A stretch of 64,000 nucleotides of DNA from JAHBXL01 sp964409775 (GCA_964409775.1 CAYPEI010000017.1:19224-83223); one strand, 5' to 3'. Positions 1-8,223 are shown, numbered from the stretch's first letter. Made by a program: numbers and translations. The notes: generated by a model from the sequence alone, not told the origin.

Positions 1-435
1 CGGGGCAAACTCCGCGACTGGTACAGCCAATACGTGCAGGACTTCGGGCGAGATCCGACCGGAGCCGCGGCGTTCGCGTCCGTGTTCGGCAAGCCCACCG
101 GTGAGGTTGAAAAGGAGTTCCGCGCGTGGCTGAAGGATGTGCCCAACGTGGTCGAGGAGATCCGTCCGGGCATGGCCAACATGCCCTTCGAGGTGGGCGC
201 GGGAACGGGCGACGGCATCGTGGTGAACAGCACGCCCAAGGGCAAGTCGGGCCGGGAATCGGGGTTGCGCATGCGGGACGTGATCACCGCGATCGACGGC
301 GAGCCCGTGCGCGACATGAACGACTTTGCGAGGGTGGTCGGTGAGCGGATGCCGGGGGAAGAGGTCCGGGTGTCCTATCGGCGCGGCAAGGTTCATGCCG
401 AGTCGGTGGTGACCCTGATCCGGGAGCCGGGCTGA
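1..435 (+). CDS. PDZ-domain protein, C-terminal part (5' end outside window)
   Basis: The frame is open from base 1, so the true start lies upstream; 144 codons are visible. The first 50 or so residues (DPTGAAAF, SVFGKP, a Trp-containing helix) resemble the C-terminal part of planctomycete DUF1570 peptidase-like proteins. The last 90 residues form a PDZ domain: a GIVV strand, ESGLRMRDVITAIDGEPV with the usual loop before the second strand, then a VRVSYRRG strand. PDZ domains bind protein C-termini or misfolded segments, usually in the envelope. The catalytic part, if any, is not in the window. The PDZ call is secure; the DUF1570 link is tentative. Confidence 0.75.
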   Translation, partial: RGKLRDWYSQYVQDFGRDPTGAAAFASVFGKPTGEVEKEFRAWLKDVPNVVEEIRPGMANMPFEVGAGTGDGIVVNSTPKGKSGRESGLRMRDVITAIDGEPVRDMNDFARVVGERMPGEEVRVSYRRGKVHAESVVTLIREPG

Positions 436-458
436 GCGGCAAGGGCCGGGCTTGAACC

Positions 459-464
459 TACACT
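459..464 (+). promoter_or_regulatory. Putative -10 element (TACACT) of dnaX, leaderless type
   Basis: TACACT ends 8 bases before the dnaX ATG, so transcription would begin at or next to the start codon. No Shine-Dalgarno precedes this ATG and no convincing -35 box is seen. The same arrangement recurs at several other genes in the window. Confidence 0.45.
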
Positions 465-472
465 GCGACGCT

Positions 473-1630
473 ATGGCATACACCGTTCTCGCCCGGCGAT
501 ATCGCTCGCAGTCGTTTGACGAAGTCGTTGGCCAGGAGGCCATCGCCCAGACGCTCCGCAACGCCATCGAGCAGAATCGAGTCGCGCACGCGTACCTCTT
601 CACCGGGACGCGCGGCGTCGGCAAGACCTCGATGGCGAGGCTCTTCGCCCGGGCGCTCAACGCCGTCGACGACAAGGGCAAGGAGAACCCGGAGATCGCC
701 GCGGCGATCATGCGCGGGCAGGACACCGACGTCATCGAGATCGACGCCGCGAGCAACAACTCAGTCGAGCAGGCCCGCGAGTTGATCGCCAACAGCGTGT
801 ACCGTCCTCTCCGCGGCCGGCGCAAGGTCTACATCATCGACGAGGTGCACATGCTGTCGCCGGCGGCGTTCAACGCGCTGCTCAAGACGATGGAGGAGCC
901 GCCCGAGCACGTCGTCTTCATCCTCTGCACCACCGAGACGCACAAGGTGCCCGCCACCATCCAGTCTCGCTGCCAGCGGTTTGACTTCCGCAACATCGCC
1001 ACCTCGAAGATCGCCGAGCACCTCAAGGAGGTCCTCAAGGGCGAGAAGGCCACCGCCGAGCCCGAGCTCGTGCACATGGTCGCGAGGCTCGGCAATGGCT
1101 CGATGCGGGATGCGCTCTCGCTGCTCGACCGGCTGCTCGCGGCCGGGGAGAAGAAACTGACGGTCAAACTGCTCGAGCAGTTGCTCGGCACGCCCGACGG
1201 GCAACTCGTCGGCGAGTTGGTCGGGGCGATCGCGGGCGGCGAAGCCTCCGCCGCGCTCCGCAACGCCGATGTACTCCTGCAGCGCGGCGTGTCGCCCGAG
1301 CAATTGCTCGGCACGCTCGCCGATCGGTTCCGCGACCTGATGGTGATCGCGGCATGCGGCGCGGACACGGACCTGGTCGAACTCGGAGACGACTCCCGCA
1401 GGCAGGCGGTCAAGGCCGCCGCGGGCTTTGACGTGGCCGGGCTCACTCACCTGATCGCCGTGTGCGACAGCGTGCGACGCGCGTGCAGAGACTCGGCGAG
1501 CAGCCGCGCCCTGCTCGATGCCGCGGTGGTCCGGATGGCGATGGCGGACAAGTTGGCCGATGTCACGGCGCTGGTTGTGTCGCCGGCGCGGCGGGAAGTC
1601 GCCAACGGGAGCGCCGGACGAAAAAAATGA
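473..1630 (+). CDS. dnaX: DNA polymerase III gamma subunit (DnaX, short form)
   Basis: AAA+ clamp-loader subunit of the replicative polymerase, 385 aa. Visible are Walker A (GTRGVGKTS), Walker B with VYIIDEVHML, the SRC-type arginine-finger region (IQSRCQRFDF) and sensor 2 (GNGSMRDALSLLDRLL), followed by the collar domain. The start at MAYTVLARRYRS matches the family N-terminus; a start 7 codons upstream is less likely. The four-Cys zinc module usually found between Walker A and Walker B is absent: residues about 60-92 contain no cysteine. The frame ends in A7-TGA, and a tau-like C-terminal domain continues in the -1 frame, so this frame alone would encode gamma. The frameshifted product would be tau, about 585 aa. 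Confidence 0.95.
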   Translation: MAYTVLARRYRSQSFDEVVGQEAIAQTLRNAIEQNRVAHAYLFTGTRGVGKTSMARLFARALNAVDDKGKENPEIAAAIMRGQDTDVIEIDAASNNSVEQARELIANSVYRPLRGRRKVYIIDEVHMLSPAAFNALLKTMEEPPEHVVFILCTTETHKVPATIQSRCQRFDFRNIATSKIAEHLKEVLKGEKATAEPELVHMVARLGNGSMRDALSLLDRLLAAGEKKLTVKLLEQLLGTPDGQLVGELVGAIAGGEASAALRNADVLLQRGVSPEQLLGTLADRFRDLMVIAACGADTDLVELGDDSRRQAVKAAAGFDVAGLTHLIAVCDSVRRACRDSASSRALLDAAVVRMAMADKLADVTALVVSPARREVANGSAGRKK

Positions 1631-1652
1631 CCGCGGGGGAGGAGCCGCCCCG
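1607..1652 (+). other. dnaX: Probable programmed -1 frameshift cassette in dnaX
   Basis: Three elements lie in order. An SD-like GGGAG is at 1607-1611. A heptamer A AAA AAA at 1621-1627 is phased exactly on the zero frame as CGA-AAA-AAA and is followed at once by the TGA stop. A GC-rich hairpin at 1634-1652 has a 5-bp CGGGG/CCCCG stem and a 9-nt loop. A -1 slip would read directly into the ATG of the downstream frame. The order and spacing resemble the E. coli dnaX signal, with an SD-like element about 10 nt upstream and a hairpin a few nt downstream. Transcriptional slippage on A7 would give the same fusion. No frameshift product has been observed. Confidence 0.75.
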
Positions 1653-2226
1653 GCAGGCGCAGGTGGCCGACGAGCCACCGCCGCCCGGGCCCGACCGCGA
1701 AGAGACTCCCGCCCCCGCCCCGCCGCCCGCTCTCCCGTCGCCGGACGTGCCGCAGCCAATGCCCGGCACGGGCCCGATCGACATCGGCAGCCTCTGGGCC
1801 CGCGTGCTCCGGGCGCAGGGGCTGCCCACCGTGCTGCGGACGCTGATGACGTATCTGCGTCCGATGACCGTCGACCCCGCGGCCGGACGGGTCGTGCTTG
1901 CCGGGTCTTTGCGGCATGTTGAATCCGCGCGCGGGCGGCAGGTGCACATCGTGGAGGTCTTCCGTCGCGAACTCGGCCGCGCGGTCGAAGTGGCGTATCA
2001 CGTTGACGACGCCGATCCAGAGGCCGCGGAGGATCCTGTCGCCGGGCCGGAGGAGCCCGCGAGCGAGCCGTCGCCGCGCCCCGAGCCGCCGCTGGCGGGC
2101 ACACCAGCGCGACCGGAGCCCCGGGTGGAGCCCGCGCAGATCAGCCAGCACCCGCTGGTGAAGGAAGCGATGGAACTGTTCGGGGCCCGGATCGTGGATA
2201 TCCAGCACAGGCGGCCGGGCGGCTGA
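1627..2226 (+). CDS. dnaX: DnaX tau C-terminal domain encoded in the -1 frame
   Basis: This frame overlaps the dnaX stop as ATGA and encodes 199 aa if started at its own ATG. A Pro-rich linker (about residues 10-50) precedes a compact domain: an LWARVL helix, a basic helix ending in YLRPM, the strand RVVLAGSL, then VFRRELGRAVEVAYHV. This layout matches the C-terminal tau domain found in full-length DnaX proteins of many bacteria. A second Pro-rich stretch and a short helix ending PLVKEAMELFGARIVDI follow. I infer it is made mainly as a fusion to the upstream ATPase by -1 frameshifting, although independent initiation at the overlapping ATG is possible. It would link the clamp loader to the polymerase or helicase. 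Confidence 0.7.
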   Translation: MTAGEEPPRQAQVADEPPPPGPDREETPAPAPPPALPSPDVPQPMPGTGPIDIGSLWARVLRAQGLPTVLRTLMTYLRPMTVDPAAGRVVLAGSLRHVESARGRQVHIVEVFRRELGRAVEVAYHVDDADPEAAEDPVAGPEEPASEPSPRPEPPLAGTPARPEPRVEPAQISQHPLVKEAMELFGARIVDIQHRRPGG

Positions 2227-2253
2227 TCTTGAGTCTCGCAAACGAGGAACACG

Positions 2254-2622
2254 ATGTTCGAGCAACTCAAAGTGGCCGGCGCTCTGGCGGGCCTGCTGAA
2301 GAACAAAGAAGGACTCAAGGCCGCGGGCGAGCGCATCCGCAAGCGGCTCACCGAAGTGCGAGCGGGCGGCGCGGCGGGGGGCGGCGCGGTGCGGGCAATC
2401 GCGACCGGCGAACTCCGCATCGAGTCGATCCACATCGAACCGGCCGTGGCGGCCGGACTCGCAGATGACGCCAGCAGGGCCTATGCCCAGCAACTCATCG
2501 CCGAGGCCGTCAACAGCGCGCTCGAACAGGCGAAGGCGATCGCTCAGCGCGAGGCAGCCAAGGAGGCCGAGGCCCTCGGGCTGCCGGGCATGGACGGCAT
2601 GGCGGGACTGCTGGGCGGATGA
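2254..2622 (+). CDS. YbaB/EbfC-family nucleoid-associated protein
   Basis: Small DNA-binding protein, 122 aa. It starts with the family's helical opening MFEQLKVAGALAGLLKNKEGL, has a central strand pair around AIATGELRIESIHIEP, and a C-terminal helix ending in a GMDGMAGLLGG tail, comparable to the Gly/Met/Pro-rich ends of YbaB proteins. YbaB genes classically lie directly downstream of dnaX, as here, 27 bp after the tau frame and with a GAGG ribosome site. The usual third partner, recR, is missing; an ExbD pair follows instead. The sequence is divergent, so the call rests on length, pattern and position together. Confidence 0.75.
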   Translation: MFEQLKVAGALAGLLKNKEGLKAAGERIRKRLTEVRAGGAAGGGAVRAIATGELRIESIHIEPAVAAGLADDASRAYAQQLIAEAVNSALEQAKAIAQREAAKEAEALGLPGMDGMAGLLGG

Positions 2623-2703
2623 CCCGCTCGCGGCCGACGCGGGGCAGTCCCCGGCGCAGTACCATGCAGCCGGTTCCCATCGCACAGGCAGAGGAAACGC
2701 AGG

Positions 2704-3165
2704 ATGCGACGACGGAAGATCACAGGCTCACACGCGACCTTCGAGGGCATCAATGCCACGCCGCTGATCGACGTGGTGATGTGCCTGATCATCTTCTTCC
2801 TCGTGGTTGGCAAACTGGCCACCGACCGCGGATACGCGGTTCCCTTGCCGGGCTCCAAGGTCGGACAGGATGAATCCTCGGCGAACGTGATGGTGGTGAC
2901 TGTCGCCCAGCGGGCGGACGGTCGTCAGGCCGCCGGCTCGGTCTGGGACCGTCTGGGCATCACCGTGCAGGCCGATGGCGAGGTCTGCCCGGATGTGGCG
3001 TTCCTCGAGGCCTCGGTCCGCTCTCGCCTCAAGAAGGCGAAGGACACCTCGATCCAGGTTCGCGGCGACAAGTTCCTGCAGTTCGGACAGATCGAGCCCG
3101 TGCTGCGTGCCTGCGGACAGGCGGGCGCCAAGAGCGTTCGCTTTGCAACGGAGAAGGAGCCATGA
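2704..3165 (+). CDS. ExbD/TolR-family biopolymer transport protein
   Basis: 153 aa with one N-terminal membrane helix (about residues 20-40) containing PLIDVVMCLIIFFLV. The Asp in this helix is the conserved proton-channel residue of ExbD/TolR/MotB proteins. The remainder is periplasmic. Such proteins work with an ExbB/TolQ pentamer to couple proton flow to outer-membrane transport or envelope constriction. No ExbB/TolQ gene is present in the window. The next gene overlaps by 4 bp and encodes a second ExbD, so the two are translationally coupled and probably form a heteromeric pair. Confidence 0.85.
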   Translation: MRRRKITGSHATFEGINATPLIDVVMCLIIFFLVVGKLATDRGYAVPLPGSKVGQDESSANVMVVTVAQRADGRQAAGSVWDRLGITVQADGEVCPDVAFLEASVRSRLKKAKDTSIQVRGDKFLQFGQIEPVLRACGQAGAKSVRFATEKEP

Positions 3166-3686
3166 GTTCCGCCCGTCGGCGAGCACGGGGCACGGTTCTG
3201 CGGCGGCGCGATGCGCTGCACAACTACACGCTCCACTTCGGCCCGAACATGACGCCGATGGTCGACATCGTCATGGTGATCCTGATCTTCTTCATGGCGA
3301 CCGCGGCGTTCATGGGCAGCGAGTGGTTCCTGAAGGCCGCTATCCCCTTCGAGGCCGGACGCGGCACAAGCCTGAACAAGCCCAACGATCCGCTGGCGAT
3401 CCCGTTGAAGCCGCTGGACGTGCTCATGGACGCGGATGCGGACGGCCGCACTGTGGTGACGTTCCTTGAACTCAAGCGGGCCAGCGTCGATGAGTTCATC
3501 GCGCGGGTCTCACAGTTCCCCCGGAACGAGACGACGAGCGAACTGGAAGTGATCATCAAGCCCATGCCACGGGTTCCGTACGCCGATGTCGTGCGGGTGC
3601 ACGCCGCCTGCGATGCCGCGGGCCTGTACAAAGTCGGGATCACTGTGCCCCGGAAATCCGACGCCGTCCCGGCGGTCAGTCCGTAG
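3162..3686 (+). CDS. Second ExbD/TolR-family protein
   Basis: 174 aa, starting at the ATG that overlaps the preceding stop. After a basic N-terminus, a helix at about residues 27-48 carries NMTPMVDIVMVILIFFM with the functional Asp. A longer periplasmic region follows. Paired exbD genes are common in planctomycetes. The 3' end overlaps the convergent CPBP protease gene by 11 bp. Confidence 0.85.
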   Translation: MSSARRRARGTVLRRRDALHNYTLHFGPNMTPMVDIVMVILIFFMATAAFMGSEWFLKAAIPFEAGRGTSLNKPNDPLAIPLKPLDVLMDADADGRTVVTFLELKRASVDEFIARVSQFPRNETTSELEVIIKPMPRVPYADVVRVHAACDAAGLYKVGITVPRKSDAVPAVSP

Positions 3687-4431
3687 CCGGCGGGAGTCCC
3701 GTCTCCGCTGGCTTGGCGGGGCTCAGCGAATCCGGCGGTGAGGCGCTCGGGCGTGCGCCGACGGGCGCCCCGGCTCGTCGCATCGCGGCCCGGGCGATCA
3801 TGATGCCGGCGATCAGGTCATATGTCGCGTGCCCGATCATCGCGGCGTACAGGTTCCCCGTGATCAGCACGACGGTGTGAAAGAGTGCGGCGAACAATGC
3901 CGCCAGAACGATGCCGATCCACCCCTGCACCGCGTGCGCTGCGCCGAACGCCAGCGAGGCGACGACGATCGCCGCGACCCTCGTTCCCGTTTCTCGCCAC
4001 AGCAGATCCGTCAGCACGCCGCGATACGCCGCTTCCTCGGCGATTCCGGCCATCAGGCACACCGCGGCATACGGGGCCAACTGGCGCACGTCGCGCCAGT
4101 CGGTCATGGTGATCAGTTCGAGCCGTTCTCGGGCCGCCGCATCCAGCCGGGAGATCCGCCGTGCCAGCGCGGCGAGGGTGACCGCGAGAAAGCCCGCGAG
4201 CGCGGCCGCGTCGATCCAGCCCGGCCGCCACGCGGGGAAGAGCACCACGCCCTCCTTCCTCGCCACGGCGACCGAGAGCCCGAGCAGGATGCACAGCATG
4301 GCGAGCGTGTTGAAGTGCAGCGAGGGCCGCCTCGGCCGTGGGTGCGATGCCGATCCCAGCGCCCTGGCCGACCGCGCGGCGAGGATCGGCAGCGCGACCA
4401 CCAGCATCAGAATGAACATCCACGCCGCCAT
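3676..4431 (-). CDS. CPBP-family intramembrane metalloprotease (CAAX protease-like)
   Basis: 251-aa polytopic membrane protein with about seven hydrophobic segments. The family motifs appear in order: EEAAYRG (the EExxxR motif holding the catalytic Glu), FGAAHAVQG and GHATYDL, whose His residues bind the metal. CPBP members cleave within the membrane or process small peptides; the substrate cannot be told here. The frame is open to base 4500, but the internal ATG at 4431 (MAAWMFILMLVV) gives a sensible membrane start and has a TACGCT element 7 bases upstream. The C-terminal 35 residues are Pro/Ala-rich and probably cytoplasmic. Confidence 0.85.
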   Translation of the reverse strand: MAAWMFILMLVVALPILAARSARALGSASHPRPRRPSLHFNTLAMLCILLGLSVAVARKEGVVLFPAWRPGWIDAAALAGFLAVTLAALARRISRLDAAARERLELITMTDWRDVRQLAPYAAVCLMAGIAEEAAYRGVLTDLLWRETGTRVAAIVVASLAFGAAHAVQGWIGIVLAALFAALFHTVVLITGNLYAAMIGHATYDLIAGIMIARAAMRRAGAPVGARPSASPPDSLSPAKPAETGLPPATD

Positions 4432-4438
4432 GACTCGG

Positions 4439-4444
4439 AGCGTA
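4439..4444 (-). promoter_or_regulatory. Putative -10 element (TACGCT) of the CPBP protease gene
   Basis: On the minus strand TACGCT ends 7 bases before the ATG at 4431. No Shine-Dalgarno is present. It belongs to the recurring TANNNT-start arrangement and supports the shorter start. Confidence 0.45.
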
Positions 4445-4505
4445 CCACGATGCGGCCGCATGCGCAGCGCCCGCCGGCATCGCTCCGCGCCGCCTATCAC
4501 TCCGC

Positions 4506-5537
4506 GTGGAGATCAGCGTCCTCATCCCGACCTTCGGCCGCGCCGCCAAACTCGCCCGCTGCCTGGCCCGGCTCTCGCGCCAGGACCTCGACCATCGGAA
4601 GTTCGAGATCCTGATCGGCGTGGACGGTCGCGACGAAGCGAGCGAGCCGGACGATGAGGCCGCGCAGGCGGTCCACGCGCTCGCCTCCACAAGCGCCGGC
4701 GCGATGCGCGCGGCGGTGTACGAGTTCGACCACGCCGGGCCGGGCGCGACCCGCAACAAACTCGCCCGCCACGCGTCCGGTCGGGTCCTGCTCCTGCTGA
4801 ACGATGATGTCCTGCCCGAGCCCGACCTGCTCACAAACCATCTTCGGGCGCACGACGCACGCGGGAGCAGCCCGGCGATGGTCCTCGGCGCTGCGCCGTG
4901 GGTCGTCCCGACGGCCGGCGAGGACACCCTGTTTGACCGTCTCGTGCGCGAGACCTCGATGATCTTCTTCTACGACCGCATGCACGAGGCGATTGCCCGC
5001 GGCGAGGTCGGGCCGTCGCACGACTGGGGCTTCCGCCATGCGTGGACGCTGAACCTGAGTCTGCCGCGCAAGGACTTCGAACGCGTAGGGCGATTCGACG
5101 AGCGCCTGACCTACGCCTGCTACGAGGACCTGGAGTTTGCCCGGCGCGTTCACGCGCAGGGCGCAACGCCGGTGCTGTATCACCCCGAGTGCATCGTGCA
5201 CCACGATCACCGCATCACCCCCGAGTCCTACCTCGCCCGGGAGCGGCTCATGGGCAGGGCCGCGATCCAACTTGCCGGCGCAGCGCCGGAGTGCGCGCGG
5301 GAGATTTTCGGCCGCGACATCACCGGCGCGGATGAACTGGCCTACAGCCTCGGGTTCGTGCAGCGCGAGCGCCCGCTGGCCGAACGGCTGGAGAAGTCGT
5401 TCGGCGCGCTCGCGACGATCCCTTCGGGGGCGGTGGATGGGCCGCACGCGCCGGTAATCCTTCGGACGATGTACGAGCATCACCTGCTCCTGAAGCGGTG
5501 GGAGTGGCGGCGGGGCCTGTGCGAAGCGCGGGCCTGA
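4506..5537 (+). CDS. Family 2 glycosyltransferase
   Basis: 343 aa from a GTG start, chosen because MEISVLIPTFGRAAKLARCL is the typical GT2 N-terminus. The nucleotide-binding fold continues with ILIGVDG, the GPGATRNKL segment, and LLLNDDVLPEPDLL, where the acidic pair acts as the DxD-like metal site. A WTLNLSLPRKDF and YEDLEFARR region forms the acceptor side, with the ED probably being the catalytic base region. It would transfer a sugar from a nucleotide donor to a polysaccharide or glycoconjugate. Donor and acceptor are unknown and no polysaccharide cluster surrounds it. No membrane helices are evident. Confidence 0.85.
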   Translation: MEISVLIPTFGRAAKLARCLARLSRQDLDHRKFEILIGVDGRDEASEPDDEAAQAVHALASTSAGAMRAAVYEFDHAGPGATRNKLARHASGRVLLLLNDDVLPEPDLLTNHLRAHDARGSSPAMVLGAAPWVVPTAGEDTLFDRLVRETSMIFFYDRMHEAIARGEVGPSHDWGFRHAWTLNLSLPRKDFERVGRFDERLTYACYEDLEFARRVHAQGATPVLYHPECIVHHDHRITPESYLARERLMGRAAIQLAGAAPECAREIFGRDITGADELAYSLGFVQRERPLAERLEKSFGALATIPSGAVDGPHAPVILRTMYEHHLLLKRWEWRRGLCEARA

Positions 5538-5579
5538 TCTTCTTCAGAGGGAAGTGCCGGTTTCCCGTTCACATGTGAC

Positions 5580-6701
5580 CTATCGGCCGCGCTGCGCACT
5601 CGCTGCCTGAGGGCCGGTTGTCCCCCAGAACCTCGCCCAGTTCTTCCACGCAAACCCCGCGATCTCGTCGCCGGTCCACCCGCGCGCCGAGAGCGCATCC
5701 AGCAGGATCGCAAAGTCCCGCGGCCGGTCGATCCCCTCGGGCAGCGCCAGCGCCGAGAACCCGCCATCGGCATCGCTCCCCAGGCCGACATGGGCGCGAG
5801 TGCCCGCCAGGTCGCACACACGCTCAACGTGGGCGATCGTCTCATCGATTGTCGCGCGGCCTTCCTTCCCCGCCGGCCGCAGGAACTTGCTGTACAGGTT
5901 CAGGCCGATGACGCCGCCGCGGCTCACGATCGTCCTGATCTGCTCATCGGTCAGGTGCCGCTGGTTCCGGCCCGAGGGATCGACGATGGCCCGGCAGTTG
6001 GAGTGCGACGCCACGATGCGCCGGTCGGTGAGGTCGAGCAGTTCACCAAACGACCGGTCGCTCAGGTGCGAGGCATCGTGCACCAGCCCCAGCCGATCGA
6101 TCTCCCGGACCAGCGCGCGGCCCAGGTCAGTGATCCCCGTTTCGGTCGTGTTGCCGCCGGCGTAGCGGGAGAGCCGGGCCCAGGTCAGCCCGACGGCGCA
6201 CGCGCCGCGGTCCTTCCACCACGCCAACTCATCGGGCGTGCGGATCGGGTCCGCGCCCTCGATGAGGACGCCGATGTGCAGTGTGTTGCTCAGCCGCCCG
6301 ATGCGCTTCTCCAGCGGCACCGGGACGACGGAGGAAACGCCCATCCCGCCGCGGATCTCGCCGATCCCCGGTTCAGCGCGCAGGCAGTCGGGCACGTCGA
6401 TCGAGACCAGTCCCATGTCGCGCCACGTCAGGTACGCCTCGATCTGCGCCCGCCCGACCGCGTGCGCACGCGCGGCATCCCCCGCGGGATAGCCGACGGC
6501 GTCGCTGCCGTCGGGCTCGGTGAAGACGGTCGCGAGCGCGAACCGCACATTCCCGGCCGCCAGTTCCGGCAGCGTCACGCTCGCGGGTTCGAACGGCCCG
6601 ATCGCGCTGGTGTCCGCCGGGAGCGGAACCAGCATGTCACGCCGGTTCAACGCCAGGCAGGCAAGGTCGAGGTGGGCGTCAAAGAAGGGCGTTGCGGGCA
6701 C
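5580..6701 (-). CDS. Membrane dipeptidase (peptidase family M19)
   Basis: 373 aa from a GTG start with an AAGGA ribosome site. It resembles renal/membrane dipeptidases, TIM-barrel enzymes with a binuclear zinc site. Metal-site motifs are visible: FFDAHLDLAC near the N-terminus (HxD), LIEGADPI (bridging Glu), VHDASHLSD and IVASHSNCRAI (His ligands), and HVGLGSDADGG near the C-terminus (Asp). The family hydrolyses dipeptides, including some with D-residues. There is no signal peptide, so the enzyme is likely cytoplasmic. The next gene upstream is an aminotransferase on the same strand, 120 bp away. Confidence 0.9.
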   Translation of the reverse strand: MPATPFFDAHLDLACLALNRRDMLVPLPADTSAIGPFEPASVTLPELAAGNVRFALATVFTEPDGSDAVGYPAGDAARAHAVGRAQIEAYLTWRDMGLVSIDVPDCLRAEPGIGEIRGGMGVSSVVPVPLEKRIGRLSNTLHIGVLIEGADPIRTPDELAWWKDRGACAVGLTWARLSRYAGGNTTETGITDLGRALVREIDRLGLVHDASHLSDRSFGELLDLTDRRIVASHSNCRAIVDPSGRNQRHLTDEQIRTIVSRGGVIGLNLYSKFLRPAGKEGRATIDETIAHVERVCDLAGTRAHVGLGSDADGGFSALALPEGIDRPRDFAILLDALSARGWTGDEIAGFAWKNWARFWGTTGPQAASAQRGR

Positions 6702-6821
6702 GGGTCGGTTCCTTGATGGTCCGAGAGGGGCACACCCGCACCGAGGACTTGGCTGGGTCGAGCCGGCGACGGGCGCTCCCGTCGAGAACCCTTCGGGCCG
6801 GGAGTTCCCGCGGCCCGGTGT

Positions 6822-8072
6822 TCATCGCAGCGATGCCACGAACTCGCCCAGCCTCGCCATTCCCTGCTCGATCTGACGCTCCGAGCAGGCGAAACTGATG
6901 CGGAGGTGGTTCTTGCCGCAGCCGCCGAAGTCCTCTCCCGGCACGCACGCGACCCGCTGCGTCGCCAGCAGCGATTCGCAGAAGTCCAGCGCTCCCGAGA
7001 TCCTGCGCCCGTCCGGCCCGGCCTTGCCGAAGTGCGCGGAGACATCGGGGAACAGGTAAAACGCCCCGGTGGGCTGCGCCGCCTTCAGACCCGGCACCTT
7101 CTTCGACAGTGAGAAGATCAGTTCCGCGCGCCGCGCGAACGCCTTGCGCATGTCCTCCACTTCCGCCGCGCACTCGCGCAGGGCGACGCCGATCGCCGGA
7201 TACACGAACGACGTGATGTTCGTGGTCATCTGGCCCTGCAGCGTTACCATCGCCTTCATGAACTTCAGGCCCCAGGCCCCGCTCGTCACCGTGTAGCCGA
7301 TGCGCCACCCGGTCATGGCATAGGCCTTGGAGAGCCCGTTCACAGTGATCACCCGCTCGGCGATCTCGGGGATGGAGCCGATCGAGAAGTGCGGCGCCCC
7401 GCCGTACACGATCTTCTCGTAAATCTCGTCGGAGATCACCACGATGTCGGGCGCGACCGTCCGTGCGGCCTCCGCGATCACCGCGCCCAGTTCCCGCAAC
7501 TCGCGCTCGTTGTACATCGTCCCGCACGGGTTCGACGGCGAGTTGAGCGTCACAGCGCGGGTCCGCGGCGTGATCGCCGCCCGGAGTTGCTCCGGGCTCA
7601 TCTTGAACGACGACTCCACACCCGTCGGAACCTCGACCACCTTCGCGCCGGCCAGTTCGGCCAGCGGCGCATACGACACCCACGCGGGGACCGGCAGGAC
7701 CATCTCCCCGGGCGCGACCCCGCCCGCGGGATGGTCGAACAGGCACTGGTAGATCACGTACAGCGCGTGCTTTCCCCCGGCCGAGATGCCCACGTGATCG
7801 GGGGTCACCCCGACGATCCGGTTCTCCCGCGAGACTTTCTCGGCCACCGCCGCCCGGGTGTCCGGGTCGCCCATGGTCGGCATGTACTTGGTCTGCCCCG
7901 CGAGCAGCGCGTCGATCGCCGCCCGCTTGATCCGCTCCGGCGTGTCAAAGTCCGGCTCCCCCGCCGCGAAACTCAGCACATCAACGCCCTGCCGCGCCAG
8001 GTCCTTTGCCCGGTTCATCACCGCGACGGTGGAGGACGGCCTGAGTTCACTGACCCGCCGGGAGAGGTTCAT
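6822..8072 (-). CDS. Class I aminotransferase (aspartate aminotransferase-like)
   Basis: 416-aa PLP enzyme of fold type I. The N-terminus MNLSRRVSELRPSSTVAVMNRAKDL is typical of the Thermus/Rhizobium-type aspartate aminotransferases. Other motifs are LNSPSNPCGTMY, ISDEIYEKIVYGG (the PLP-contacting Asp and Tyr), and NGLSKAYAMTGWRIGY with the Schiff-base Lys. LRISFACSE near the end holds the carboxylate-binding Arg. A longer frame to 8144 exists, but the family start and a TATGCT element 6 bases upstream favour 8072. Exact amino-acid specificity is not decidable from sequence. Confidence 0.9.
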   Translation of the reverse strand: MNLSRRVSELRPSSTVAVMNRAKDLARQGVDVLSFAAGEPDFDTPERIKRAAIDALLAGQTKYMPTMGDPDTRAAVAEKVSRENRIVGVTPDHVGISAGGKHALYVIYQCLFDHPAGGVAPGEMVLPVPAWVSYAPLAELAGAKVVEVPTGVESSFKMSPEQLRAAITPRTRAVTLNSPSNPCGTMYNERELRELGAVIAEAARTVAPDIVVISDEIYEKIVYGGAPHFSIGSIPEIAERVITVNGLSKAYAMTGWRIGYTVTSGAWGLKFMKAMVTLQGQMTTNITSFVYPAIGVALRECAAEVEDMRKAFARRAELIFSLSKKVPGLKAAQPTGAFYLFPDVSAHFGKAGPDGRRISGALDFCESLLATQRVACVPGEDFGGCGKNHLRISFACSERQIEQGMARLGEFVASLR

Positions 8073-8078
8073 GGCCTG

Positions 8079-8084
8079 AGCATA
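8079..8084 (-). promoter_or_regulatory. Putative -10 element (TATGCT) of the aminotransferase gene
   Basis: Minus-strand TATGCT ends 6 bases before the ATG at 8072. There is no Shine-Dalgarno and no clear -35 box; it fits the leaderless-type pattern. Confidence 0.45.
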
Positions 8085-8177
8085 TCGGCGCCGCGGGTGC
8101 GGGGTCTTTGGGGCGACACGCGCCGCTCTTGGCGAGTTCTTCATGCGGCCGGTCCCGTCTCGATTTCGGAATGCCGA

Positions 8178-8183
8178 TACAGT
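8178..8183 (+). promoter_or_regulatory. Possible -10 element (TACAGT) for the PhoX-like gene
   Basis: TACAGT lies about 40 bases upstream of the chosen ATG at 8224, giving a short leader. No good -35 match is found, so this is a weak call. Confidence 0.25.
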
Positions 8184-8223
8184 CCAAACTCAACAGCCCG
8201 GCCATTCCCAGGGGCCCGCCGAG

